Below, piece after piece: positions 34,514-42,900 of a stretch of 64,000 bases of DNA. The notes beneath the pieces were generated by a model. The model did no database searches and was not told the origin of the DNA. It saw only the letters and a list, made by a program, of their open reading frames with translations. Positions within the stretch are counted from its first letter, which is position 1. Each line of letters begins with the position of its first letter. The position numbers and the translations under genes are program-made. The stretch is from Oscillibacter valericigenes Sjm18-20 (GTDB taxonomy: Bacteria; Bacillota; Clostridia; Oscillospirales; Oscillospiraceae), in contig AP012044.1 of the NCBI GenBank assembly GCA_000283575.1, positions 4,278,001 to 4,342,000 on the forward strand, read 5' to 3'.

Positions 34514-34545
34514 TTGACATAAATACATTAGTAGACAAATGTCAA
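34514..34545 (+). promoter_or_regulatory. dyad downstream of the operon promoter, candidate TetR operator
   Basis: TTGACAT and ATGTCAA (34514-34520 with 34539-34545) are exact complements separated by 18 bases, and begin about ten bases after the expected transcription start. Confidence 0.5.
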
Positions 34546-34565
34546 TAATTGAGAGGAGCATTTTC

Positions 34566-36926
34566 ATGGTTCACAAACCTCGTTTCCGCGCCTCCCGGTT
34601 CACCCGCGCGTTTGCCCTGCTGCTGGCGGCAGTGCTGCCGGTGACTCTCGTCCCCGTGGGGGCAACAGAGAAAATCGGCGACGGCGTGGCCCCTACTTAT
34701 GACGAGGCATATTATGCCACGCTGGACTACTACGGCAACCTGACGGAGGGCAGCGTGGTCAAGAGCTACGCGCTCAACGGCGCCACGGCTCTGACAGATT
34801 ACGGTACTTACGACGAGGTGGTAAATCTGACCGACGGCACCGTCCCCACCACAAAAAGCGGTGTTACCACCTTTGATTTCAGCGGCGAGGACGCACCGTC
34901 CCACTTTTATTTCGAGGGGAAAACCACCGCGCCCTTTACCGCTCTGCCCTGGACGATCTCCATGTCCTATACCCTGAACGGCGTCCCCACGAAGGCGGAA
35001 GACCTGGCGGGGCAGACCGGCGTGGTGGACATCAATCTGGATATCCTTCCCAACGAAAATGCCAGTGACTACGCGAAAAACAACTACACACTAGAGGCCA
35101 CCGCCCTGTTCAATCAGGATGACATCCTCTCATTGAAGGCGGAGGGCGCACAGGTCCAGCTGGTTGGCAACTTGCGGATGGTGCTGTTTCTGGCTCTGCC
35201 GGGAGAGGAAGAGCACTTCACCATCGAGGTGGGCGCCGATGATTTCACCTTTGACGGCATGACGTTTCTCATGGTCCCAGCCACGCTGGCCCAGCTGGAC
35301 CAGATTGCGGAGCTGAGCGACCGCAAGGACGAGCTGGAGGATGACTACGAAAAGCTGAACGACAGCTTTGACACCACGCTGGACGCCCTGAACAACATGA
35401 CCGGCAGTCTCAATGCAAGCGCCAAGGGCCTTGACGAGCTGAACAAAGCCCGGGATACCATTTCCGCCGGAAAGGGGACGATCTACGACGGAATCGACAC
35501 CTCGAAGCTGGACATGGAGAGCATCGCGGCCCTGCTGGACCCGGTGGCGGAGCAGGTGCAGGCCGCCAGCCAAACGCTGACGGAGTCCAAGGATATCCTG
35601 CAGACGATGAACGACGTGGCCGTGTCGTTGCAGACGGAGCTGTCCCAGACCCGAAACGCATTGGAAAATTTGGAGGACGACGGCAAGGATCTCAAGAACC
35701 TGGCCTCCGACATGAAGAATCTCAGCGGCAGTCTGGACAGATTGGAAGACGCGCTGAACAGCGCGAAGATCAGTACGACCACCTCCTCAGTTTCCGGAAG
35801 CGATACGCTGGAAAAAGTTACCAAGCTTGGAACCCTTTACGAAGGGGCCAAAGATGGTACCATCACTAATGATGATTTTATCACCCAGATGTTTGTTTTA
35901 GGGGGATATACTACGGAACAGGCAGGGCAAATGCTTATGGCTTGCAAAGCAGGAGAGGAGACAGCCAATGCGATTGATCCTACCCTTTATCCGAAATATC
36001 AGGGGCTTCAACAGCTGTATGTGGGAATTCAGGCAAACGGGGTCAGTTTTCGGGATTTTTGTAAATTCTGTGTTCCCTCTGCTACAGATGACCAGCTGGA
36101 CATGATGGATCAGGTCTGGACGATTTACAGCACTGGCGGGGCCGATCAGGCTTCTTTAGAATTGATTTTGAATAACCTGGACGATGTGATGAGGGACGTA
36201 AGCGGTGTCACTACCTCTGCGAACTCGACCCTCACCGGCATCACCGGTCCCACCGCCGATGTGGTGGATGGCTTATCCTCCATCTGCGACGAGATGAACG
36301 CGCTGTACAGGTTTATCGATGACGCGCAGGACCTGGCCCATATCGGACAGTCCGCGACCCAGAAGGCAGACGTCATTCTCAGTGACTTGGACGCGCTTAA
36401 TAACCTTCTGAGCGCCTATGAGCCCAAGGCGCAGGAGAGCCTCAAAACGCTGGAGGACCTGAGCGTCACCGCCGCCGGCTCCATCCGGAACGCAGAAAAG
36501 CTGATTAATGACACGGAGGAGCTGGCCCGGACCTCCGGCGAGCAGCTGGACGCCGGGACAAAGCAGACGCTGGACGGTCTGGCTTCCACGCTGCGCCGGA
36601 CCGCCGCCGCCCTTGCCACCAGCAAGGATATCAAGGTTACGAAAGACAATCTGGACGGCATCATCACGGATACCTGGGACGAACATACCGGCGACGTGGA
36701 CAATCTGCTGAACATGGATAACACCGCCCTGGCGGAGTCGCTGACCTCCGATCAAAACCCCACGCCCCAGAGCGTACAGATCCTCATCCGCTCTGAGGAG
36801 ATCAAGGTTTCCGACGAGGATGAGGATGAGACGGCGGCAGCCGCTGCCGACAAGGGCAGCTTTTGGAGCCGGGTGGGCCAGATGTTTAAGGATTTCTGGT
36901 CCGCAATCACCGGAATTTTCCACTGA
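34566..36926 (+). CDS. exported coiled-coil protein, partner of the MMPL transporter
   Basis: A 786-residue protein of no named family that I can assign. It has a signal peptide (FTRAFALLLAAVLPVTLVPVGA), a beta-rich N-terminal domain (to about 260) and then long helical coiled coils rich in Leu, Asp, Lys and Ala (for instance LSDRKDELEDDYEKLNDSFD, LASTLRRTAAALATSKDIK). No convincing C-terminal membrane helix is seen; the end is amphipathic (SFWSRVGQMFKDFWSAITGIF). The MMPL gene starts 35 bases downstream, so the two probably form one export system, with this protein as an outer-facing adaptor; that is inference. Residues about 417-543 are encoded by sequence that is clearly more AT-rich than the rest and interrupt the coiled coil. 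ATG at 34566 follows GAGAGGAG. Confidence 0.7.
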   Translation: MVHKPRFRASRFTRAFALLLAAVLPVTLVPVGATEKIGDGVAPTYDEAYYATLDYYGNLTEGSVVKSYALNGATALTDYGTYDEVVNLTDGTVPTTKSGVTTFDFSGEDAPSHFYFEGKTTAPFTALPWTISMSYTLNGVPTKAEDLAGQTGVVDINLDILPNENASDYAKNNYTLEATALFNQDDILSLKAEGAQVQLVGNLRMVLFLALPGEEEHFTIEVGADDFTFDGMTFLMVPATLAQLDQIAELSDRKDELEDDYEKLNDSFDTTLDALNNMTGSLNASAKGLDELNKARDTISAGKGTIYDGIDTSKLDMESIAALLDPVAEQVQAASQTLTESKDILQTMNDVAVSLQTELSQTRNALENLEDDGKDLKNLASDMKNLSGSLDRLEDALNSAKISTTTSSVSGSDTLEKVTKLGTLYEGAKDGTITNDDFITQMFVLGGYTTEQAGQMLMACKAGEETANAIDPTLYPKYQGLQQLYVGIQANGVSFRDFCKFCVPSATDDQLDMMDQVWTIYSTGGADQASLELILNNLDDVMRDVSGVTTSANSTLTGITGPTADVVDGLSSICDEMNALYRFIDDAQDLAHIGQSATQKADVILSDLDALNNLLSAYEPKAQESLKTLEDLSVTAAGSIRNAEKLINDTEELARTSGEQLDAGTKQTLDGLASTLRRTAAALATSKDIKVTKDNLDGIITDTWDEHTGDVDNLLNMDNTALAESLTSDQNPTPQSVQILIRSEEIKVSDEDEDETAAAAADKGSFWSRVGQMFKDFWSAITGIFH

Positions 36927-36961
36927 GGGAGTGCCGGTATGGAAAAGGAAGGTGACTCCCT

Positions 36962-39403
36962 GTGATTAAAAAAATTGCCCACGGGCTGACCCGGAAGCCC
37001 AAGCTGGTGGTGGCGATTGCCGTTTTACTGCTGATTCCCGCGGGACTGGGCTTTGTTGCCACCCGAATCAACTATGATATCCTTTCGTATCTGCCCCAGA
37101 GCGCGGAATCCTCTCAGGGAGAAAAATTGCTGGAGGAGCCGTTTCAGATGGCGGCCACCAGTATGCTGATCGTGGAGGATATGCCCGCCGGATACAGCAA
37201 TCAGCTCATTCAGGAGATTCAAGACATTCCACATGTCAGCAATGCCATCTGGGTCAGCAACATGGTGGGTATTCAGATCCCCACCGATTTTATCCCTGCC
37301 GACCTGAGAGATATGTTTTTCTCCGGGGACGCCACGATGATGATTATCCAGTATGACCGCCCCGGCGCTTCCGATGAAACCATGGAAGCCATTGATCAGG
37401 TGCGGTCGGTGTGCAACGACAAGTGCTTCCTGGCGGGTTTTTCCGTGGTCATCAAGGATACCCGGGATCTGATGGACAGCGAGCTCCCGCTCTTCGTGGG
37501 TCTGGCCGTGCTGCTGGCGCTGGTAGCCATGTCGGTGACGCTGGAATCTACAGTGCTGCCCCTGATATTTATGACCAGCATCGGGTTGGCTATCCTCTAT
37601 AACTTCGGAACCAATATCTTCATGGGACAGATCTCATATGTTACCAAAGCCATTGCGGCCGTTTTGCAGTTGGGCGTTACCATGGACTACTCCATCTTCC
37701 TCTACCGCCGCTACGAAGAGGAGCGCAAGAATTATGCGGATAAACGCGATGCCATGGCAAACGCCATTGTGGCTGCGTTCAGTTCCCTCTCCGGCAGCAG
37801 TCTGACCACCATCGCGGGCTTTCTGGCACTGTGCTTTATGCGCCTGACGCTGGGCCGGGACATCGGTATCGTTATGGCCAAGGGCGTAATGCTGGGTATT
37901 GCTACCGTGATTCTGGTGCTGCCGTCTCTGGTGCTGATTTTTGACAAGCAGATTGACAAGCACAAGCACAGAACGCTGATTCCCAGCTTCGACAAAATCA
38001 ACATCCGCATTCTGAAGCACCGCTGGGTTTTTGTGGGGCTGGCTCTGCTGATGTTCCTACCCGCCATCTACGCGCAAAACCACGCGGGGGTTTACTATAA
38101 GCTGGATGAATCTCTTCCTCAGGACCTGCCCTCCATCGTGGCCAACGAAAAGCTGAAGGACGACTTTGACATGGCAACGTCTCACTTTGTACTTTTGCGG
38201 GACGATGTCTCCGCCACGGATATGAACAAGATGGAAAATGCGCTCAAGGATTTACCCGGTATCACCTCGGTGCTGTCCTATCACTCCATGCTGGGGGCCG
38301 GTATCCCGGAATTCTTTGTTCCCGACGAGGTCCGCACGATGCTCAAGCAGGGCGGCTGGCAGATGATGATGGTGAACTCCAAATACGCCACCGCGTCCGA
38401 AGCTGTGTCCGCTCAGCTGAAGCAGATGCGGAGCATCATCAAACAGTACGACCCAAACGCTTTGATTACCGGCGAGGCGGCCATGACCAACGACCTGATC
38501 GAGACCTCCGCCGTGGATTTCAGCGTCACCAATTACATTTCCATCGCGGCGATCTTTTTCATCATTCTCTGTGTGTTCCAGTCCGTTACCATTCCGGTGG
38601 TGCTGGTGGGCACCATTGAGCTTGCCATTTATATCAATCAGGGCGTGCCCTATTTTACCGGGACGGATATTCCCTTTATCGCCCCCACAATCATCGGCTG
38701 TGTGCAGCTGGGCGCCACGGTGGACTACGCCATCCTGATGACGACCCGCTTTCAGGAAGAACTGCGCGCCGGAAAAAGCCGGGACGAGGCCATTCATATT
38801 GCCGCTACCTCCTCCGACCCCTCTATCATCACCAGCTCGCTGGTGCTCTTCTGCGCCACGCTGGGCGTGTCCTTCGTCTCCAGCATCGATTTGATCGGCA
38901 CGATCTGCGTTATGCTGGCCCGAGGCGCACTGATCTCCGCTACAATCAGCATCTTTATTATGCCCTCTGTACTCAGCGTGTGCGAGCCGCTGTTCAATAA
39001 GACCAGCCGGTACTGGCGGACAACGCCGCCGGTGAAGCCCTCCCGCGTCGTAAAAGCGCTGCAATCCGCCGCGGAAAAGCTACCCACTGGGAAGAAAACG
39101 GACTCAGACGACGGCACCGCTTTCGCTGATGATGGAGAGGTACCGCAGGCCGAGAAAGAGAGCGCGCCGGATAAGGAAACTCGTTCGGGAACCGCTTTGG
39201 AAGAGGACTCTCTCGTTGGGTTGAAGACTTCCGACTCCGGCAAAGCGCCTTTAAAAAAGAAACGTCCCGCCGCACCGAAGAGGCCCCTTTTCCGACGCAA
39301 AGGCAAGAAAAAGGTTAATTCGGAAAACGGGCCGGCTCCCGAAGATACAGCACCAGAGAGCGCAGGAGAGGCGCCGGAAAAGGAGCCCGCGCAGACGCAT
39401 TGA
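36962..39403 (+). CDS. MMPL/RND family transporter
   Basis: An 813-residue transporter of the MMPL branch of the RND superfamily. Two homologous halves each have one leading helix, a large outer domain and a five-helix bundle; the GATVDYAIL and GVTMDYSIF motifs (helices 4 and 10) hold the paired Asp-Tyr of the proton relay in MMPL proteins. Relatives export lipids or lipid-linked molecules. After the last helix comes a charged cytosolic tail of about 120 residues with many Lys, Glu and Pro. The start is GTG at 36962, after AAGGAAGG. Same operon as the coiled-coil gene and probably under TetR control. Substrate unknown. Confidence 0.93.
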   Translation: MIKKIAHGLTRKPKLVVAIAVLLLIPAGLGFVATRINYDILSYLPQSAESSQGEKLLEEPFQMAATSMLIVEDMPAGYSNQLIQEIQDIPHVSNAIWVSNMVGIQIPTDFIPADLRDMFFSGDATMMIIQYDRPGASDETMEAIDQVRSVCNDKCFLAGFSVVIKDTRDLMDSELPLFVGLAVLLALVAMSVTLESTVLPLIFMTSIGLAILYNFGTNIFMGQISYVTKAIAAVLQLGVTMDYSIFLYRRYEEERKNYADKRDAMANAIVAAFSSLSGSSLTTIAGFLALCFMRLTLGRDIGIVMAKGVMLGIATVILVLPSLVLIFDKQIDKHKHRTLIPSFDKINIRILKHRWVFVGLALLMFLPAIYAQNHAGVYYKLDESLPQDLPSIVANEKLKDDFDMATSHFVLLRDDVSATDMNKMENALKDLPGITSVLSYHSMLGAGIPEFFVPDEVRTMLKQGGWQMMMVNSKYATASEAVSAQLKQMRSIIKQYDPNALITGEAAMTNDLIETSAVDFSVTNYISIAAIFFIILCVFQSVTIPVVLVGTIELAIYINQGVPYFTGTDIPFIAPTIIGCVQLGATVDYAILMTTRFQEELRAGKSRDEAIHIAATSSDPSIITSSLVLFCATLGVSFVSSIDLIGTICVMLARGALISATISIFIMPSVLSVCEPLFNKTSRYWRTTPPVKPSRVVKALQSAAEKLPTGKKTDSDDGTAFADDGEVPQAEKESAPDKETRSGTALEEDSLVGLKTSDSGKAPLKKKRPAAPKRPLFRRKGKKKVNSENGPAPEDTAPESAGEAPEKEPAQTH

Positions 39404-39449
39404 GACGGAAACCGGCCGCTCGTTTTTTTGAAAATTAAATGCGATCACG

Positions 39450-39489
39450 AATGCCCGTTGTTCTCTGGGACAGCGGGCGTTCTTATTCT
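39450..39489 (+). terminator. terminator of the MMPL operon
   Basis: AATGCCCGTTGT (39450-39461) pairs with ACAGCGGGCGTT (39470-39481), 12 bp with two G-T pairs, then CTTATT. Confidence 0.65.
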
Positions 39490-39744
39490 GGTCTGTTGTT
39501 TTATTGGCATCTAAAATAATTACCGCATCCCTTCAGAAAGAATCTACATCCCTTAAACAATAGATCATTAAACAAGGCGACACCTGATTTTGTTGCATGG
39601 CAGCGTAGGCTCCACTTTCTCGAAAGACTGTTCCCCAGTTTCATTGACCGGGGTTCTTTTTATAGGCATTAGTATAAACCGTAAATCCGGTAAGCTCTGT
39701 CTATGGGCAGTGGCTTTTTCGTCTTTCAACATTCGTGTTTTTTC
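39490..39744. other. AT-rich spacer left of the IS21 element
   Basis: No gene is supported. A small hairpin CCCC/GGGG near 39633-39654 followed by TTCTTTTT resembles a terminator, and GGGATG-type short repeats occur near 39520-39555. I looked here on the minus strand for the missing part of the AIM24 gene and did not find it. Confidence 0.4.
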
Positions 39745-39810
39745 ACTGTCAGCGCCAGTGATAAAATGCAAGAAAACGCCGGTCAAAAAATGCAGGTTTG
39801 CAGCGGAGAG
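39745..39810 (+). repeat. left terminal inverted repeat of the IS21 element
   Basis: Pairs with 41899-41964; shared blocks are ACTGTCA, CGCC, TGCA, CGCCGGT, AAAAAATG, AGG and CAGCGG. Confidence 0.88.
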
Positions 39811-39887
39811 AAATGCAATATGGTACACTCCAATCTGCCTGCCGTAATGGAGGCGGAAAGGGTGTCAGAATGGAAGGAGCAAACTGG

Positions 39888-41090
39888 ATGGATATCCGAA
39901 GCGACCGGCAAAAAGGACTGAGCTACACGGAGATCGCGCGCAAGTACAACCTTGACCCGAGGACGGCGAAGAAATACGCCGAGAGCGAGACACGGCCGGT
40001 ATACAGCCTGAGCGCGGCGAAGCCGTCAAAGCTGGACCCGTACAAGGAGCAGATCGCAATATGGCTGGAGGAAGCGCCGTACTCAGCGGAGCGAATTCCG
40101 GAAAAGATCCGGGAGCAGGGCTTTGACGGCGGGCACAGCATCGTGCGAGAATACGTACGCAACAAAAAGGAGCAGCTGGACGAGAAGGCAACGGTACGAT
40201 TTGAGACAATGCCGGGGCTGCAAGGCCAAATGGACTGGGCATTTTTCGAGGATCACACCGTCATGGAGGGCGGAAAGCTGAAGAAGCTGTACTGCTTTCT
40301 GTTTATTCTCGGATACTCACGGGCACGGTACATAGAGTTTGTGACCGACATGAGCACAAACACACTGATCCGCTGCCATGCCAACGCGTTCCGGTACTTC
40401 GGCGGATACCCCGAGGAAATCCTGTACGACAACATGAAACAGGTCGTCATCAAGCGGCTGCTGAAGCAGGAGGACAGCACCCTGAACCGGCAGTTCGAGG
40501 ACTTTTCCGGGTTCTATGGATTCAAGCCTGTGCTGTGCAAGGCCATACCGGGGCCAGACGAAAGGCAAGGTGGAGCGCACCGTGCAGTTTGTCCGGGATA
40601 ATTTCATGGTGGGCATCAAGTATAGCTCCTTGTATGACCTCAACGGCCAGGCGCTGGCCTGGTGCAACAAGGTTAACGGAAAAATCCATGCCACAACGAA
40701 CGAAATTCCCTTCGAGCGATTAAAAAAAGAGGGCCTCAACCCTCTCAACGCGAATATATTATCGACAAAATTAACCTGCGCCGGGTGCAAAAAGACTGCC
40801 TCATCTCGTACGGCGGTAATCAGTATTCCGTGCCATCAGAATACGCCGGCAAAGATGTGGCAGTCGTAGCGCTGGACAACCTGCTCGCCGTCTACCACGA
40901 AGGAAAGCAAATCGCCCTGCACCGGATATCCTATCAGAAAAAGGACATGGTCGTCAATGCCCATCACTACCGCAGGCTGACGGTCAAGCAGTCTTTCGAC
41001 ATCGAAAACACGCTGCTGGACGGTGACAACGTCATCGATTTTCCCATCCAGCCACATGATTTGAGCCGGTATGACGAGGTATTGTTATGA
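39888..41090 (+). pseudogene. istA: IstA transposase with two compensating frameshifts
   Basis: The IS21 transposase, about 400 residues if restored. The first part (MDIRSDRQKGLSYTEIARKY, HTH) holds the first two acidic residues of the DDE triad (QMDWAFFEDH, EEILYDNMKQ). Near 40541 one extra G (AAGGCC for AAGCC) moves the frame, so VLCK runs into a stop after about 20 codons; the true continuation YRGQTKGKVERTVQFVRDN, with the catalytic Glu, is in the next frame. Near 40756 one C is lost (CTCAACGCG) and the original frame returns for the C-terminal part, CLISYGGNQYSVPSEYAG onward. The ATG at 39888 after AAGGAG is the likely start. The stop overlaps istB by four bases. Confidence 0.9.
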
Positions 41091-41884
41091 CGGAACTGAC
41101 GATGGAACGCCTCAGGGAGAACCTTGAAAGCCTGAAAATGAAAAACACGCTGGAGATCCTGGACAATTATCTTGAGAGAGCTGCAAAAGACGAGCTTAAC
41201 ATCGTGGAGGTGCTCGATCATATCTTTGCAGAGGAGGCGCTCAGCAAACGGCGGCGCGCCTATGAAAAACAGGTGCAGATGTCGGGCTTTCCCATCAAAA
41301 AGACGTTGGAGGACTTTGATTTCAGTTTTCAGCCCTCCATTGACAAGCGGCAGATCGAGGAACTGGCCACCATGCGTTTCCTTGAAAACGGAGAAAATAT
41401 CGTTTTCCTGGGACCACCAGGCGTGGGCAAGACCCATCTGGCCTCGGCGCTGGGGATGGTCGCCGCCAGGCATCGATTCTCCACTTACTACATTAACTGC
41501 CACTCACTGATTGAGCAGCTCAAAAAGGCCCATTTTGAAAACCGTCTTCCAGATAAGCTCAAAACTCTGGGTAAATACAAGCTGCTCATCATCGACGAAA
41601 TCGGGTATCTCCCAATGGATATTCAGGGGGCGAACCTGTTCTTTCAGCTTATTGCCAGACGGTATGAAAAGGTCTCAACAGTCTTTACCTCCAACAAGAC
41701 CTTTTCCCAATGGAACGAGATCTTTGCTGATGTCACCATCGCCTCCGCGATACTCGATCGTGTTCTGCACCACTGTACCGTCGTCAATATCAAGGGCGAA
41801 AGCTACCGGCTAAAAGAACGCAAAGAATATATGAAGCAAAAACAGCACATCGTCAATACCCTCTTCGAGCAGGGACAAAACTAA
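41087..41884 (+). CDS. istB: IstB helper ATPase of the IS21 element
   Basis: IstB is a DnaA/DnaC-like AAA+ ATPase that assembles on target DNA and directs IstA. The 265-residue chain is complete: Walker A GPPGVGKT at 109-116, Walker B YKLLIIDEIGYLP, sensor VFTSNKTFSQW and the arginine-rich end (SYRLKERKEY). ATG overlaps the istA stop. With istA broken, this copy could act only with a transposase made elsewhere. Confidence 0.95.
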   Translation: MTELTMERLRENLESLKMKNTLEILDNYLERAAKDELNIVEVLDHIFAEEALSKRRRAYEKQVQMSGFPIKKTLEDFDFSFQPSIDKRQIEELATMRFLENGENIVFLGPPGVGKTHLASALGMVAARHRFSTYYINCHSLIEQLKKAHFENRLPDKLKTLGKYKLLIIDEIGYLPMDIQGANLFFQLIARRYEKVSTVFTSNKTFSQWNEIFADVTIASAILDRVLHHCTVVNIKGESYRLKERKEYMKQKQHIVNTLFEQGQN

Positions 41885-41898
41885 TTTTAGGACATTCC

Positions 41899-41964
41899 CT
41901 CGCCGCTGTTTTCCTACATTTTTTAACCGGCGAAAAACTGCAAATTCAAATCGGCGTTGACAGT
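41899..41964 (-). repeat. right terminal inverted repeat of the IS21 element
   Basis: Reverse complement of the left end with 45 of 66 matches and no gaps. Confidence 0.88.
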
Positions 41965-42015
41965 CAGCTGGCAGACGACCACTGGCAAAGGCTGCCCCTC
42001 AATTTTGTACTCCAT
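41965..42015 (-). pseudogene. 5' stub of an AIM24 (TIGR00266) family gene cut by the IS21 element
   Basis: On the minus strand a GAAGGAGAGG ribosome site is followed by ATG and 17 codons, MEYKIEGQPLPVVVCQL, the typical N-terminus of AIM24/TIGR00266 proteins (function poorly known, beta-sandwich fold). Then the frame runs into the IS end and stops after about 14 element-encoded codons. The rest of the gene is not found on the far side of the element. A start six bases upstream (42021) is equally possible. Its promoter is still present at 42136-42165. Confidence 0.8.
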
Positions 42016-42135
42016 CTCCATTCCTCTCCTTCTCGTCTGTTTTTAGCGGTCTTCCCCACTAACATGTCTGCCGTTCAGCGCAAAAATATAAAAAATTTTA
42101 CATATTTGTATTTTGTTTACTCGACAGGCAGTTTA

Positions 42136-42165
42136 AGTATACGCGGCGAACCACCCTCCTGTCAA
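42136..42165 (-). promoter_or_regulatory. promoter of the truncated AIM24 gene
   Basis: Minus-strand TTGACA (42160-42165), 18 bases, TATACT (42136-42141). It now reads toward the IS21 right end. Confidence 0.7.
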
Positions 42166-42175
42166 CAGCTCCGCA

Positions 42176-42847
42176 TCACTGCTTTTCCCACGCGATCATC
42201 GCCGCGAAAGCCGCCAACTGGAAAGCCACGGCTCCCAATACCGCCCGCTGGGGAAACAGCCCCGACAGCATGGCTCCCAAGGCCGCCCCCGCAATAAACC
42301 AGCAGATTACGCCGTAATAGCAGGCCCCTTTTTCCATCAGCGTCCTGTCCCGATACAACGCGCCGTTATACAGCGCTTCGGTCCCGCTGCGCAGGTTTCC
42401 GGTGCACATCGTGGTTGCGAAGGCGTGGCCTTCCACCTTGCGGAACGTCTCCACCTGCATGGCGCACACAAATGCCACCATCACATTCACCAGCCCGTCC
42501 AGCTCGCCCTGCGGAATGAAGGACGTCCCAATCAGCACCGCAATCTCCGTCCCCAGCGTAAAATGCCGCCAATGGAACCGCCCGGATTTGTGAAAGCGGC
42601 GGTTTTTTACGAACTCCGCCGCAAGCACCCCCAGCGCAAATGCCATGATTGGGGCCAGATACGAAAGCGCCGCGCTCCACTCCCCCCGGGCCAGATGTAT
42701 GCCCATCAGAACAATATTTCCCGTCTCGGCATTGGCAAAAACACCGCCCCGCGAAAGATAGGTATACGCATCCAGGAGGCCTCCGGACAACGCCAGCAAC
42801 GCCGCCACCAAAAAGCTCTCAGAACGCTGAAGTCCTTTCTTTTTCAA
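42176..42847 (-). CDS. DUF1275 (YoaK) family membrane protein
   Basis: A 223-residue protein with six to seven hydrophobic segments and the DUF1275 pattern: LSGGLLDAYTYLSRGGVFANAETGN near the N-terminus (split as SGGLLDAYTYLSR and GGVFANAETGNIV), then AMQVETFRKV and TTMCTGNLRSGTEAL in the middle. The family is widespread and uncharacterised. The likely start is TTG at 42847, eight bases after GGAGGAG; no ATG is available in a fitting place, although the frame stays open far upstream into the carB-dapF gene. It is 53 bases downstream of that gene and may be co-transcribed. Confidence 0.85.
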   Translation of the reverse strand: MKKKGLQRSESFLVAALLALSGGLLDAYTYLSRGGVFANAETGNIVLMGIHLARGEWSAALSYLAPIMAFALGVLAAEFVKNRRFHKSGRFHWRHFTLGTEIAVLIGTSFIPQGELDGLVNVMVAFVCAMQVETFRKVEGHAFATTMCTGNLRSGTEALYNGALYRDRTLMEKGACYYGVICWFIAGAALGAMLSGLFPQRAVLGAVAFQLAAFAAMIAWEKQ

Positions 42848-42900
42848 AATATGATCTCCTCCAGAAAATCCGGGCGCCGGCAAATGCAGGCGCCCGGAGC

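Larger units (their letters stand above)
39745..41964 (+). mobile_element. IS21-family insertion sequence (istA broken, istB intact)
   Basis: A 2.2-kb element with 66-bp imperfect terminal inverted repeats that align without gaps (45 of 66 identical), beginning ACTGTCA at both ends, and the two-gene istA-istB layout of IS21. No target duplication is visible: the outer bases are TTTTTC on the left and CAGCTG on the right, which suggests a deletion or rearrangement next to one end. The right end interrupts an AIM24-family gene. Confidence 0.9.

Noticed and set aside
39568..39828. Possible small gene left of and overlapping the IS21 end
   Set aside because: It spans the element boundary, lacks a ribosome site and has no recognisable motif.
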